Below, piece after piece: positions 13,205 to 24,410 of a DNA stretch of 64,000 nucleotides. Numbering within the stretch: position 1 is the stretch's first letter; each line of letters begins with the position of its first letter. Position numbers and translations under genes: made by a program. The notes below the pieces were generated by a model. It was not told where the DNA came from, searched no databases, and saw only the letters and a list, made by a program, of their open reading frames with translations. This DNA comes from Corydoras sp. C115 (lineage: Eukaryota > Chordata > Actinopteri > Siluriformes > Callichthyidae), in the NCBI GenBank assembly GCA_019802505.1, contig JAFMOC010000009.1, forward strand, positions 8,974,001 through 9,038,000, given 5' to 3'.

Positions 13205-15483
13205 CCTAAAAACAAAAATTGTAGAGTTAACCCATTAAGCAAGTCTTGTAAAGCATGTACCAGATGTATTGAAGAACATTCTGTACATCAAAGACAAACA
13301 ACAGCTGCAGTACAAGGTTATCGTAGCACAAGGTTATCTCCCTAAAGATAATTGTATGTTTTTTTTATAACCATAGACAAAATCATAGCATAAGAAAATG
13401 AGTCAGAATATAAAGAAGAACTGCACAAACAGAATAAGCCTATGCCCTATTGAGGGTATTTAAACCAATACTTTGGAAATTGAGGCAGAGCTTTCAGTTT
13501 TTACAAAAAAACAATTACAATCTGTTTCTGTCTGTACTTTAGCGATAATATGGTACATTAAACTTATTTGTATAAACTCCGCTGATAAACGAGCTCGGCT
13601 CTACAACAGTGGCACATATTTTATATGATAATTATTTACCAGCAAATTAAAACTAAGTTTAAAAACTACATTCAGAATTCTTTTATTTTCACTATGATTA
13701 AAATATCAAACTCTTATGCCATTCATGCTCATTTAAACACATTAAAAGTAAATAAACACACCGAAATACTAACTAACTGTACTTCCAGTATATATGACAA
13801 TTCGTCTCAAATGTCAAATAAGCATGTTGAAAGATCTAATTCAGCATACCAGCCATTATGACAACAAAAAAATCCCAAAACGTCAGCATTTTCAACAAAC
13901 CGGACTTTCGAGTCGTTCAGTCTGTGAATATGTAAAGAATGTTCATGTTCAATTCATATGCACTCACTCGATTATTTAATGACTTACAGATTTTAGGTTT
14001 CTCTTCACAAAACCATCATCCGCATGTGAAATACAAAGCATGGATCTGCAAATTACACAACGAACAGGTCACAGAACTTTGTAACACTTTCTGTTCTATA
14101 AATGTATTTTTTGCAGATACCAGAGTCCCACCACATGAACCAGTTCCATTTGTTACAGGAGAGGAAGATTAAAATATTACAGCATTCCATAGACTTCAAC
14201 AATGTGGCAACCAGGTGTAAATGGCTCTGCACTTTTGTGATGCAAAGTAAGTTAAAAAAATAGCCTTCAACATAATTTGCATGAAACACTTTACAACACT
14301 TAATTAGAATGCCAAAGCTAAGCCAGACCTAATCACAGGATACTTTCTTTATCATCTAACTATTAAGATCCATTAATTTATCCAACTTTAAGCTTATTGT
14401 CACAATTTTATCCAAATATTAGGTCTTATCTACATGTCTGTGGGGTGCTAGCATGGATATTTTGTATTTTGATTTTGTTCAGACTAGTTCATAACTTGTT
14501 TTTTGTTAGTTTCTTTTTTTTAAGCTTAGATTTTAGCTGGCTCTCGTCAAAAAAAAAAAAATTTGTGACTGTGCATCATGATTTATTGATTTCATTTCTG
14601 TAGATGATAAAAATTCTTACTCTATTGACCGTATGAGGCAGATTTGAGGGGTCTGACCTGATGTGGGAGCATTTCAGTGTAACATTGTTCTAATCAGATG
14701 TTCTTTTGACTCCGATATTTTCTTGTTGGCTATTTTTGATACAGGGAGGCTATTAATACATACTATTACACTTTAGACAAACGTTTGTTTGCAGGAGCAG
14801 CGAGGCAGCTGCCAAGACAAATTCTTTGTAGGTGAATCTTTAACAACCACAAATTTGTAAGGGCAGAGTACCCATCAGCTCATGTTATGTCCTACAGCTT
14901 AAACATGCCCACTCAGATCTTACCAAGTACTGATTTTGCAAACATTCTAAACATGTCACAGCTGCACGAAAAGCATACCTTCTCAGAAATTCAGCTTGAT
15001 TGATCATGATCATAACTGATGCTTCATTGTGGCTTCAGAGGTGAGGACTTGTCGCGAGAGTGATAATCATAAGTGCTTTAGACATTGTTCTGGAACATAT
15101 TCATATCTTCCTGTTTCTCATGTACATTAGGGCATATTGCAGAACCCCATTTTTTTCACAGTGGCAAAACTGGGTACAATGAATCAACAAAGACTAAGCA
15201 ATATACAATTTAAAAACACAAATTAAGTAAAATCAAATTCACACCACACTGAATTATACTGTGCTGCTTTCATTAGAGAATCTGATAGTTAGCATTTACT
15301 CCACAATCCTAATTACAGGGTGCTGCTCCATTCAGATAAAGAATTTCTCTGCAGTAATGAGTGACATTTGAAGGTTTCTTTAAATGCTCACATGATCAAA
15401 TCCCATGATTCACTATTAAAAAGTAAAAGAAGAAAGAATATTTTAAGTTTTAAAGAAATGGTTTAATGAATCAGGACCTTACC
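13205..15483 (-). other. inferred 5' UTR intron of the GPR160-like gene
   Basis: Immediately 5' of the start codon the minus strand reads tttttgtttttag|GCCCC, a good acceptor (exon start 13205, eight nt before the ATG). A strong minus-strand donor, AACTCACAG|GTAAGG, lies at 15484/15483 reading downward. The intron between them (13206-15482) is AT-rich and shows no other exon or repeat that I recognise. Confidence 0.5.
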
Positions 15484-15542
15484 TGTGAGTTGCAGGACAG
15501 AGGCACTTTGTGAACATTACTCAGTTAGTCCCTATTCGCACT
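15483..15542 (-). other. inferred non-coding first exon of the GPR160-like gene
   Basis: Bounded at its 3' end by the GTAAGG donor (exon end 15483) and at its 5' end by a start site expected about 30 nt below the TATA-like box at 15570-15575. Inference only; no transcript is available. Confidence 0.4.
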
Positions 15543-15569
15543 CACTCAGGCCTCCCTCCGTGGGACGTG

Positions 15570-15575
15570 TTTATA
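15570..15575 (-). promoter_or_regulatory. TATA-like box of the GPR160-like gene
   Basis: Minus strand reads cctgTATAAAcacg. It is placed correctly upstream of the inferred first exon and donor at 15483. Confidence 0.4.
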
Positions 15576-16370
15576 CAGGTTGCTCCTCCCTTAATCTCAC
15601 CTGTGTGTGTGTGAGAGAGAGAGTATTAGGGAAAGAAAGAGAGAGAGAGTACACAAACTGGTCAGGCTACTTATTCATGAAAGGACATTTAAAAATATTG
15701 TCTGAGAAACACAGGTGCTAGAACCATGGTTTTGTTTTGCATACTCATTAATAGCTGAGTGGATTACAGCAGTGATCAGCTGCCCTGTTTCTGTTTTACC
15801 TCCCTACATAGATAATTCCAGCCCTTAATCCAATAAAGCAGATCCAGTTAATCGTCAGTCTCATTATCTAGAGCAGGTGTGTTGGATTAGGGCTGAACCT
15901 GCATTGTTTTGAATGGTTTAGTCTCACGAGTAATGCTAATGACTGCATTCAGAACTGTTCCTTAAATATTAAAAAAACAAAAACAAAAAAACAAATAGAA
16001 CATGGGCAAAGGTTTGTCTGAAATGCAAACATCACATTCCCAGCCATGCACTGTGGTTACTCCTCCTTTTGCATTTCATAACAACAAACCCACTGCAGTG
16101 CAGGTTGTGCAAATCCCAAACTCACTGGTCCACAATGAAGTTTCTTTGAGCAAAGCTCTTAACAATCATCGCTAATGTCTTCAAAATGACATCATTTAAT
16201 CTAATGTAATGTAATAAAGCACAAACGCTACTCTGTATATCTGTTTTTTGCCTCTAGAATGAAACATAGATTAACAGTAGACTTCAGCTTAACTCCGTTT
16301 AAGTTTTAGTTCCTGAAATTTTTTTGTGTGCAGTGTGAGCTTTTGTTTGAGTTTGACAATCTCTGTCCAG
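15576..16370. other. intergenic sequence with (GA)-rich stretch
   Basis: Low-complexity gagaga sequence near 15612-15650; otherwise no exon recognised. Confidence 0.5.
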
Positions 16371-16565
16371 GTGACACGGTGGCTTAGTGGTTAGCATGTT
16401 AGCCTCTCAGTGCTAGGGATTCCCGGTTTGAATCCCAATCTGGGTGGAGTTTCCATGTTCTCCCCATATACACATGGGTTTTCTTTCTCCCCTGAATGGG
16501 CATGTGGACCCCCCCTCCCTCACCCTAGTAGAGGATAAAGTGGAAGATAATGGATGGATGAATGG
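16371..16565 (+). mobile_element. tRNA-derived SINE with large internal deletion
   Basis: The head (acacggtggcttagtggttag) and box B region are present. The body is missing from just after the gttctcccc motif to the final gaatgggcatg, and the tail is gataatggatggatg. Confidence 0.82.
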
Positions 16566-16920
16566 CTGGAATCTCTGTCCAAAATCTGCAATTTGTTTGA
16601 GATGCAATGGCTTTTAACATATTTAATGACAATATTTTGTACATTTTTGTTGAGTTCATTGTTACATGACATGAGACAGATGCCTAAATATTCCTGTAGA
16701 AGAAACAGTGTTTAATGTAGTTTCTATATACTGCCACCTTCTGCTAAAAAGTTTACGGTGAATAACTACAAAACAAAAACTGCACAGAGAACTGTAGAAA
16801 CTACATAATCTTCTGTAAGCAAATCATGTGCATTACGTAATTCTTTTATAAATCAATCATGCGGTGGATCAAAATGGAAGATGTGGGCCAGATCTGGACA
16901 AAAGCAATTTTTCTCCCTGG

Positions 16921-17112
16921 GGCAGCACGGTGGCATAATGGTTAGTGCTGGAGATCCAGGTTCAAATCCCAATCTAGGTGGACTTTCCTTGTTCTCTCTG
17001 TGTCCGTATGGGGGTTCTCTGGGTTCTCCGGTTCCCTTCCACAATTAAAAAACATGGTGGTGAACTAGCTGCTCTAAATTGCCCTTATATAGCGTGTGTG
17101 TCTGCATATACC
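16921..17112 (+). mobile_element. diverged SINE fragment (related subfamily)
   Basis: Begins ggcagcacggtggcataatgg, keeps gttctccggttc and the attgccc.tatatag stretch, and uses the gaactagctgctctaaattg body variant also seen at 41150 and 38770. The 3' half is lost. Confidence 0.75.
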
Positions 17113-17149
17113 CTTCTATTTAACCCAGTAATAAATCTATAATTTTTTG

Positions 17150-19490
17150 CTGCACGGTGGCTTAATGGTTAGCATGTTCGCCTCTCAGCACTAGGGATTC
17201 CCGGTTCGAATCCCCATCTGGGTGGAGTTTCCATGTGCCCGCGTGGGTTTCCTCCGGGTTCTCCGGTTTCCTCCCACAGTCCAAAAACATGGATCAAGTC
17301 AATTGAATTCTCCAAAATTGCCCCATATAGAGTGTGTCTGTGTGTGTGAGTGAGTGTGTGCCCAGCGATGGATTGGCACCCTGTCCTGGGTCTATCTGCC
17401 CAGCGCCTGAAACGTTCTCCCCTGGATGGGCATGGGGAACCCCTCGCGTCCCTAATATATATAGGACAAAGTGGAAGATAATAAATGAATAAATCTATAA
17501 TTTGTATTAAACTGTGTATGTTCTATCCAGGGTGGCACGGTGGTTTAGTGGTTAGCACGTTCGCCTCTCAGCAATAGGGATTCCCGGTTCGAATCCCCAT
17601 CTGGGTGGAGTTTCCATGTGCCCGCGTGGGTTTCCTCCGGGTTCTCCGGTTTCCTCCCACAGTCCAAAAACATGGATCAAGTCAATTGAATTCTCCAAAT
17701 TGCCCCATATAGAGTGTGTCTGTGTGTGTGAGTGAGTGTGTGCCCAGCGATATATTAGCGTCCTGTCCTGGGTCTATCTGCCCAGCGCCCGAAACGGTCT
17801 CCCCTGGATGGGCATGGGGAACCCCTCGCGACCCTAATATATATAGGACAAAGTGGAAGATAATGAATGAATGAATAAATCTATAATTTGTATTAAACTA
17901 TGTATGTTCTATCCAGGTTGGCACGGTGGCTTGGTGGTTAGCACGTTCGCCTCTCAGCGCTAGGGATTCCCGGTTCGAATCCCCATCTGGGTGGAGTTTC
18001 CATGTTCTCCCCGTGTCGGCGTGGGTTTCCTCCGGGTTCTCCGGTTTCCTCCCACAGTCCAAAAACATGGATCAAGTCAATTGAATTCTCCAAAATTGCC
18101 CCATATAGAGTGTGTCTGTGTGTGTGAGTGAGTGTGTGCCCAGTGATGGATTGGCACCCTGTCCTGGGTCTATCTGCCCAGCGCCCGAAACGTTCTCCCC
18201 TGGATGGGCATGGGGAACCCCCTCGCGACCCTAATATATATAGGACAAAGTGGAAGGTAATGAATGAATGAATAAATCTATAATTTGTATTAAACTGTGT
18301 ATGTTCTATCCAGGTTGGCACGGTGGCTTAGTGGTTAGCACGTTCGCCTCTCAGCGCTAGGGATTCCCGGTTCGAATCCCCATCTGGGTGGAGTGTCCAT
18401 GTTCTCCCCGTGTCCGCGTGGGTTTCCTCCGGGTTCTCCGGTTTCCTCCCACAGTCCAAAAACATGGATCAAGTCAATTGAATTCTCCAAAATTGCCCCA
18501 TATAGAGTGTTTGTGTGTGTGAGAGTGAGTGTGTGCCCAGCGATGGATTGGCACCCTGTCCTGGGTCTATCTGCCCAGCGCCTGAAACGTTCTCCCCTGG
18601 ATGGGCATGGGGGAACCCCCTCGCGACCCTAATATATATAGGACAAAGTGGAAGATAATGAATGAATGAATAAATCTATAATTTGTATTAAACTGTGTAT
18701 GTTCTATCCAGGTTGGCACGGTGGCTTAGTGGTTAGCACGTTCGCCTCTCAGCGCTAGGGATTCCCGGTTCGAATCCCCATCTGGGTGGAGTTTCCATGT
18801 TCTCCCCGTGTCGGCGTGGGTTTCCTCCGGGTTCTCCGGTTTCCTCCCACAGTCTGAAAACATGGATCAAGTCAATTGAGTTCTCCAAATTGCCCCATAT
18901 AGTGTGTGTATGTGTGCGTGTCTGTGTGAGTGTGTGCCCAGCGATAGATTGGTGCCCTGTCCTGGGTGTATCTGCCCAGCGCCTGAAACGTTCTCCCCTG
19001 GATGGGCATGGGGAACCCCTCGCGACCCTAATATATATAGGACAAAGTGTAAGATAATGAATGAATGAATAAATCTATAATTTGTATTAAACTGTGTATG
19101 TTCTATCCAGGGCGGCACGGTGGCTTAGTGGTTAGCACGTTCGCCTCTCAGCGTAGGGATTCCCTGGTTCGAATCCCCATCTGGGTGGAGTTTCCATGTT
19201 CTCCCCGTGGATTTCCTCCGGGTTCTCCGGTTTCCTCCCACAGTCCAAAAACATGGATCAAGTCAATTGAATTCTCCAAAATTGCCCCATATAGAGTGTG
19301 TATGTGTGCGTGTCTGTGTGAGTGTGTGCCCAGCGATGGATTGGCACCCTGTCCTGGGTCTATCTGCCCAGCGCCTGAAACGTTCTCCCCTGGATGGGCA
19401 TGGGGAACCCCACCGCGACCCTACTAGAGGATAAAGCCGGGAGATAATGAATGAATGAATGAATGAATGAATGTTCTATCCAACGCTGAA
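17150..19490 (+). repeat. tandem array of six SINE-plus-spacer units
   Basis: Six head-to-tail SINE copies start (gcacgg) at 17152, 17534, 17921, 18318, 18716 and 19115, giving periods of 382, 387, 397, 398 and 399 nt. Units 1-5 carry the same 3' spacer (aataaatctataatttg ... gttctatccag) and the same variant tail (tatatataggacaaag). Units 1 and 2 share a deletion in ccatgtgcccgcg. Units 3 and 5 share the variant gtgtcggcgtgg. Unit 6 has a different, more consensus-like tail and lacks most of the spacer, then runs into gttctatcca and the znf362 first exon. Shared private variants and shared spacer mean local duplication or unequal crossing-over, not six independent insertions. Confidence 0.93.
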
Positions 19491-20560
19491 GCCATGACTC
19501 TAAAGCACTGGTGTATCCACAGGGACGCGCTGAGGACGCGGCGGGTCAGTCAGGCGGGCTCCTTGGGGCAGATGCAGGGCTGCTGCTGCTGCTGGAACGG
19601 TGGGGTTTTTTGGCTCGGATCTACATGCTGATGTTTCAGGCTGCAGCACCCAGAAGTGAACGGTAGGCGACCCGGAAGGTCTGAACTCCGACTGAAGGCA
19701 AGCTGTAAGAAGATCTAAGCTTTATATGAAAGAAAAAAACTTGACTGATCAAGAGTGGATCTGCTGGGGTGAGTGCGCGCTTTACTCTTCGCTCCTGTAG
19801 TGATCGGGGTTGGGGGTTTTTGTGGCTCTTGCGTGCTGGGATGGGGGATGTATTCGGACTTCTCCCGGTGGTCCGAAAAGTTCGAATAAAAAAAAAAAAG
19901 GCAAGGGAACTGCTGGAGTATGGCGCTTCTGTTAGCGCTACGTTATCATGCCTTCACCGGGCTTTGTTGTAATAAGGACTGTTCGGTGTGTGGAGCAGAC
20001 GATCGGCTGCAGATCGTTTGATGTTCGTCGTTTTGCAGGACATGATTGTTGTAGGAAGTCTGTTTTTTTTCAGTCTTTTTTTTTCCTCTTCGCGCCGGGC
20101 TTTTCAAACCTGCACATCTAAGTAAACAATCATCGGCGCTCTTAATGCAAATAAACGCGCTGCGTCGCCTGCACGGCGGAGCTGCGAGCTCCATTACGGC
20201 GCTCATCTGGAGCCACAAAACCGGGATCTGCAGAATATGGCGTCTTGTCCTTATAAAAATAAGACGGGGCTGCCATTTTTGTTTTCCTTTTGTCTGAATT
20301 TTTTAATAAAACTGTCTGAGAATGTGGGAGAGGCGACGGCGAGAGGCACCGGGGGGACCGGGCGTGCAATGCGCACTCCGACGCGGCGCCCGAATCCGGG
20401 TTTCTGAGTTTAGACCTGATTTTTTTAGAAGCGTTTCAGAAAAGACGGGAGATTTCCACCTGCGAAAAAGTTCAGTGGCCGAAGTTTGCGCTCGGTTTGC
20501 AGCGACGTTACAGTCGTGGGAATCCGATCTTAGCATGTAAGCTACATTTATTCCTGCACG
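19490..20560 (+). promoter_or_regulatory. znf362: CpG-rich promoter region of znf362
   Basis: CpG density rises sharply against the AT-rich surroundings (gacgcgctgaggacgcggcg near 19525, cgcgccggg near 20092, gacgcggcgcccg near 20380). No TATA box seen. It starts directly after the SINE array. Consistent with a broad housekeeping-type promoter. Confidence 0.65.
19495..19768 (+). other. znf362: inferred znf362 non-coding first exon
   Basis: A good donor, CTGCTGGG|GTGAGT, ends the exon at 19768. The 5' end is not determined. A second candidate donor, cat|gtaagc near 20537, could mark an alternative first exon. Confidence 0.5.
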
Positions 20561-21339
20561 TTTCTCCTGATTTGCAGCAATTTAGTAGTTTATTTTTTTA
20601 TTCTTCAAATAAAACAGACTTCATTACACCGGATTCACTGAATCTCCACCCGAAAGGACATGCTTTTATTTTATTCACCCTAATGAAGGCCATTACAGCG
20701 TTTTAATGATGTAATAAATCAGAATATGTGTTTATAATCATTGAATAATAAACATTTTTACATTCAAAGCAAGTTATAAATAAAAGCATATTGTCTTAGT
20801 CAATGTTCAGTGTGTTTATAATCCTTGCATATGAATTCTCTAAATTAATTCATTTGTAATAATTTATAAACAGTATTTTGTTAACAATAAGGTTTTAATA
20901 AAAGTGCAAATTTATATCCTTTAAAATTATTTTTGTAAAATAGCTACAATGCAGCTGGGTATGTGATTTAAAAGCTCTATACTGTTTACACAATCTTTAT
21001 TAACTGCATGTATATATAATCTGAGTGTGAGGCTGATTGCATTCGTGTTTTGGTTTTATTTAAAAAAGAAAAGAAAAAAAAGCCATGTCAGGTTTAATGT
21101 TTTTTTTTTAAATTCAGATATTTAATATCTGGTTTTTGAGCTGTAAGTAATATAAGCATGCATGCAAACATTAACCAACCTATTATAATAATACTACTTT
21201 GGTCTATTTAATGTAGCACTAAGCCACACAACATGGCATCACATCTGTATGAGTTTTTTATTTTATTTTTTAATATTTTAAGTTTTGAGGTCATAAACCC
21301 CTTCATAAAATATAAATAAATCTAAATTGTTACACTTGA

Positions 21340-21535
21340 TCATTTAGCAGTTGCTTTTATCCAAAGCAACTTACAAGGTGAGCACAGGGTTAATCACAAC
21401 ATCCCTTGAGCAATGAGGGTTAAGGGCCTTGCACAAAGACCCACATTGGTAACTTCATTGGACCTGGGATTTGAACCCCCAACCTTCAGATTGAAAGCCT
21501 AATGCCCTAGCCACTGATCTACCCTGCCCTCATTT
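21340..21535 (-). mobile_element. second tRNA-derived SINE family, diverged copy
   Basis: On the minus strand: box-B-like ggttcaaatccc, then a body with gcaaggcccttaaccctcat, and the tail gctttggataaaagcaact followed by gctaaatg. This tail is common to many fish SINEs and L2-like LINEs. Distinct from the main SINE of the window. Confidence 0.75.
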
Positions 21536-21964
21536 TATTATAATGATACAATTGGCATAACCTGAAAGGGTTGTATTAATAAGTGCTATCTGCTAAGATC
21601 CTACTAAGAAGTTACAAGATTAAAGCGATGAAGAATGAACTGTAACAGGCAGGTTCTGTTTACACCTACATTTCCAATGACCGTGTAGGAACATGTGTTT
21701 GCACCTGGAGTTAGAACATGTCTTCAGATGCACTTTAAATTACCTCTTGTGTTGGGATCTTATATATGTGCTCTATGTGCATCTTTGTTTTTGATTGATG
21801 TTCTCAGTTCTTGCTAACTTTGTGACCTGTCTGTAAATGAAGTGCAACGATGCACTTTTTTACTCATCTGTTGAAATGTGTTGAAAAAAAGGTTAAAATG
21901 CTAAAAATAATCTTTAAAGTAAGTGAAAGTTTAGGGTTCAGTTTTAGGCAATTGGTGTGTGAAA

Positions 21965-22105
21965 GTAGTGGGTGGGACTTACACCTTACAGCAAGGAAGC
22001 CCAGGGTTCAATCCCTGGTCAGACAGACAGGCTTCTGTTCTCATGTCTGTCTGAGGTTTTTCTCCAGAAGTCAGGAGAACTGGAGCTACTAAAATTGCCC
22101 CGAAT
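21965..22105 (+). mobile_element. degenerate SINE fragment
   Basis: Box-B-like gggttcaatccctgg near 22005, and downstream the decayed remnants gtttttctcc, ggagctactaaaattgcccc resembling the main SINE body. Confidence 0.5.
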
Positions 22106-23515
22106 TTTTAAACCTTTGTCAGTGAAAAGTCAGTAAATAATTTTAGGGAATTCATATTTCATGTTTATAGGGAGTTCCAAATTTGTATTTGGGATTTACA
22201 AACAGATGAATGTGACTGATTGGTCTAAGCTTCCTCTAAACGTGGTCACCTATAAATGTCTTGAGTTCACACCTATACTTAGAATCACTCTAAACATCTC
22301 TTAATGTGAAGTGTGAACAGGGCCTTAAAGATCAGTGGGCTCTAACACAACCCCAGTTAAGCTTGAAATAAACCACTGTGGGCAGTGAAGGCTCATGGAG
22401 TAAGACTTTGAACTGATGTTGTGGGGTACTAGTTCTGTCTGACTGCCCTTGTTGTGTGGACTAAATGCCCATCAGCACACACTTTTGACATGACCAGCAT
22501 CTTGTAGACTAAAATAGATAGATTTAACCATACTATACAGTGTTATTAAATAAGATTTCCAACTCTGGCACAGACACCTCTCTGAATGTGATTCATGACA
22601 CGAAGGCAGCCTCTGCAGTCTCTGCACTGACGTTTAGATTGTGAAAGTCTGTCCTCGCGCAGATTATTTCAGGAATATCGTTTTCATGCATTATGCATTC
22701 TTTCTTTTTGCAGCACTGGGCTGTGCATATTTTGGCAGCATGTTCTGGGATGAAAACTTGTTTGACTAGGGGTCTACAGCGAGGAGTTTGCCTGCACAAG
22801 CCAAAAATAATAAAGATGATATGTTCTTGCATATGAACCCCAGACTTTTCAGAATGTTTTCTTAATGGCGGTTATGGGTGTCTGTTTCACTTCCTGCTAC
22901 AGCTCAGGGCTATAACTGTACTGCAGTGTTCTATAATGACTATTATGTTCCTATTTCATGTTGCTTTTAACATAGATACAGATTAGGAACTTATTGTATA
23001 TGTAAGCTTTTTACTCAGAACCACTGGAGTAGGCAGTCAGATTGCTTTGCAGCATCATGATGGATGTATTTCAATAGGTAGCCTTGAGACCTCAATTTAA
23101 AATTAAAATCGTAAATGTAAGTGTAGCTGGGAAGTGTTTCTCCTCTACCAAAATGAAGCGCAACTTGTATACATACTGAGAGGTAAAATCATGAAACCAT
23201 GTTCATATTTTTAGGTTGTATGATGTGCTCGTGTGTGACACTGGCTTCCTTTGTGGTTATGACATCACTGTTAATGTGGCTAAAGTATTTTTTAAAAAGC
23301 CTTTGATGGGTCAGGTTTGTAATTGCTAATGTACTTTAAGTGGATAGTAGCACAGTCTACAAGAAATACTTAAACAAATGTTTAAGTTCATTTGGAATTA
23401 ACTAGCTAATGGCTTCGATTCTGTGTTTTGTTGTATTGTCTCTTGTGAATTTGAATAGTCTGACACTTTATACAGACTGATGCATGTGATCATGAGTGTA
23501 TCTGTCTCTTGCAGC

Positions 23516-24331
23516 ATGGCCGAGCCACGGTTTAATAACCCTTACTTCTGGCCTCCACCTCCTGCAATGCCTGGTCAGGTGAGGATCTTTTTTATATGTG
23601 TGCAGAAAATACAGAATGATTGTTAGTCTTGTTCCAGGTTTGGTTTATGAGATTGAGAGCCCACCTTCATTTATGAATCCTGTATTTATCATCAATCTGA
23701 ATTTTATAAACTGAAAGCTTAAGTCCGTCAACATATTCTACACGTGTTCTGATAACAACATCCTTCATGTTTTAGCTGGACAACCTTGTTCTTATCAACA
23801 AGATCAAAGAGCAGCTGATGGCTGAGAAAATCCGCCCCCCACACCTTCCCCCAACATCTGTACAGAGTCAGCAGCCCTTGCTAGTGCCCCCGACACCTGC
23901 GGAAGGTGGGCAGCACAGCATGGCAGTGCCTAAGCTTCAGCAGATGCCAGGTCTTCCTTCTCACAGCTCATCGCAGCCTGATGTCGCTCTGCATGCCCGG
24001 CCAGCCTCCAGCTCCGTCGCAGGTGATGAGCACAAACCATGCCAGTCACTTCATACAGTAAGAGCTACGTGGCGATGATTCAGCATTATAATGTTCTTCA
24101 GCCAGTTATTTAAGAATATTGTTGTCTCTGTTTTGAAATTTATATATATATATATATATATGGGCGGCACGGTGGCTTAGTGGTTAGCACATTCGCCTCT
24201 CAGCGCTAGGGATTCCCAGTTCGAATCCCAATCTGGGTGGAGTTTCCATGTTCTCCCTGTGTCTGCGTGGGTTTCCTCCGGGTTCTCCGGTTTCCTCCCA
24301 CAGTCCAAAACAATGAATGTGTGTATATATG

Positions 24332-24410
<79 letters not shown>

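Larger units (their letters stand above)
19769..23514 (+). other. znf362: znf362 intron 1
   Basis: Holds the rest of the CpG-rich region up to about 20560, then AT-rich DNA with two old SINE copies (21340-21535 and 21965-22105). No coding exon seen. Confidence 0.6.

Noticed and set aside
16371..19180. tRNA-like sequences with A and B boxes (ggcttagtggttag, ggttcgaatcc)
   Set aside because: They are SINE heads: no acceptor stem pairing, no CCA-end context, and fused to a long common body. Not tRNA genes.
17938..19434. Recurrent reading frames with the same peptide (FSPCPRGFPPGSPVSSHS) here and at many other places
   Set aside because: They are translations of the SINE body and recur at every copy on whichever strand it lies; not genes.
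17150..19490. CRISPR-like regular spacing
   Set aside because: Units are about 390 nt SINEs with one identical spacer, in a vertebrate genome; nothing like a CRISPR array.
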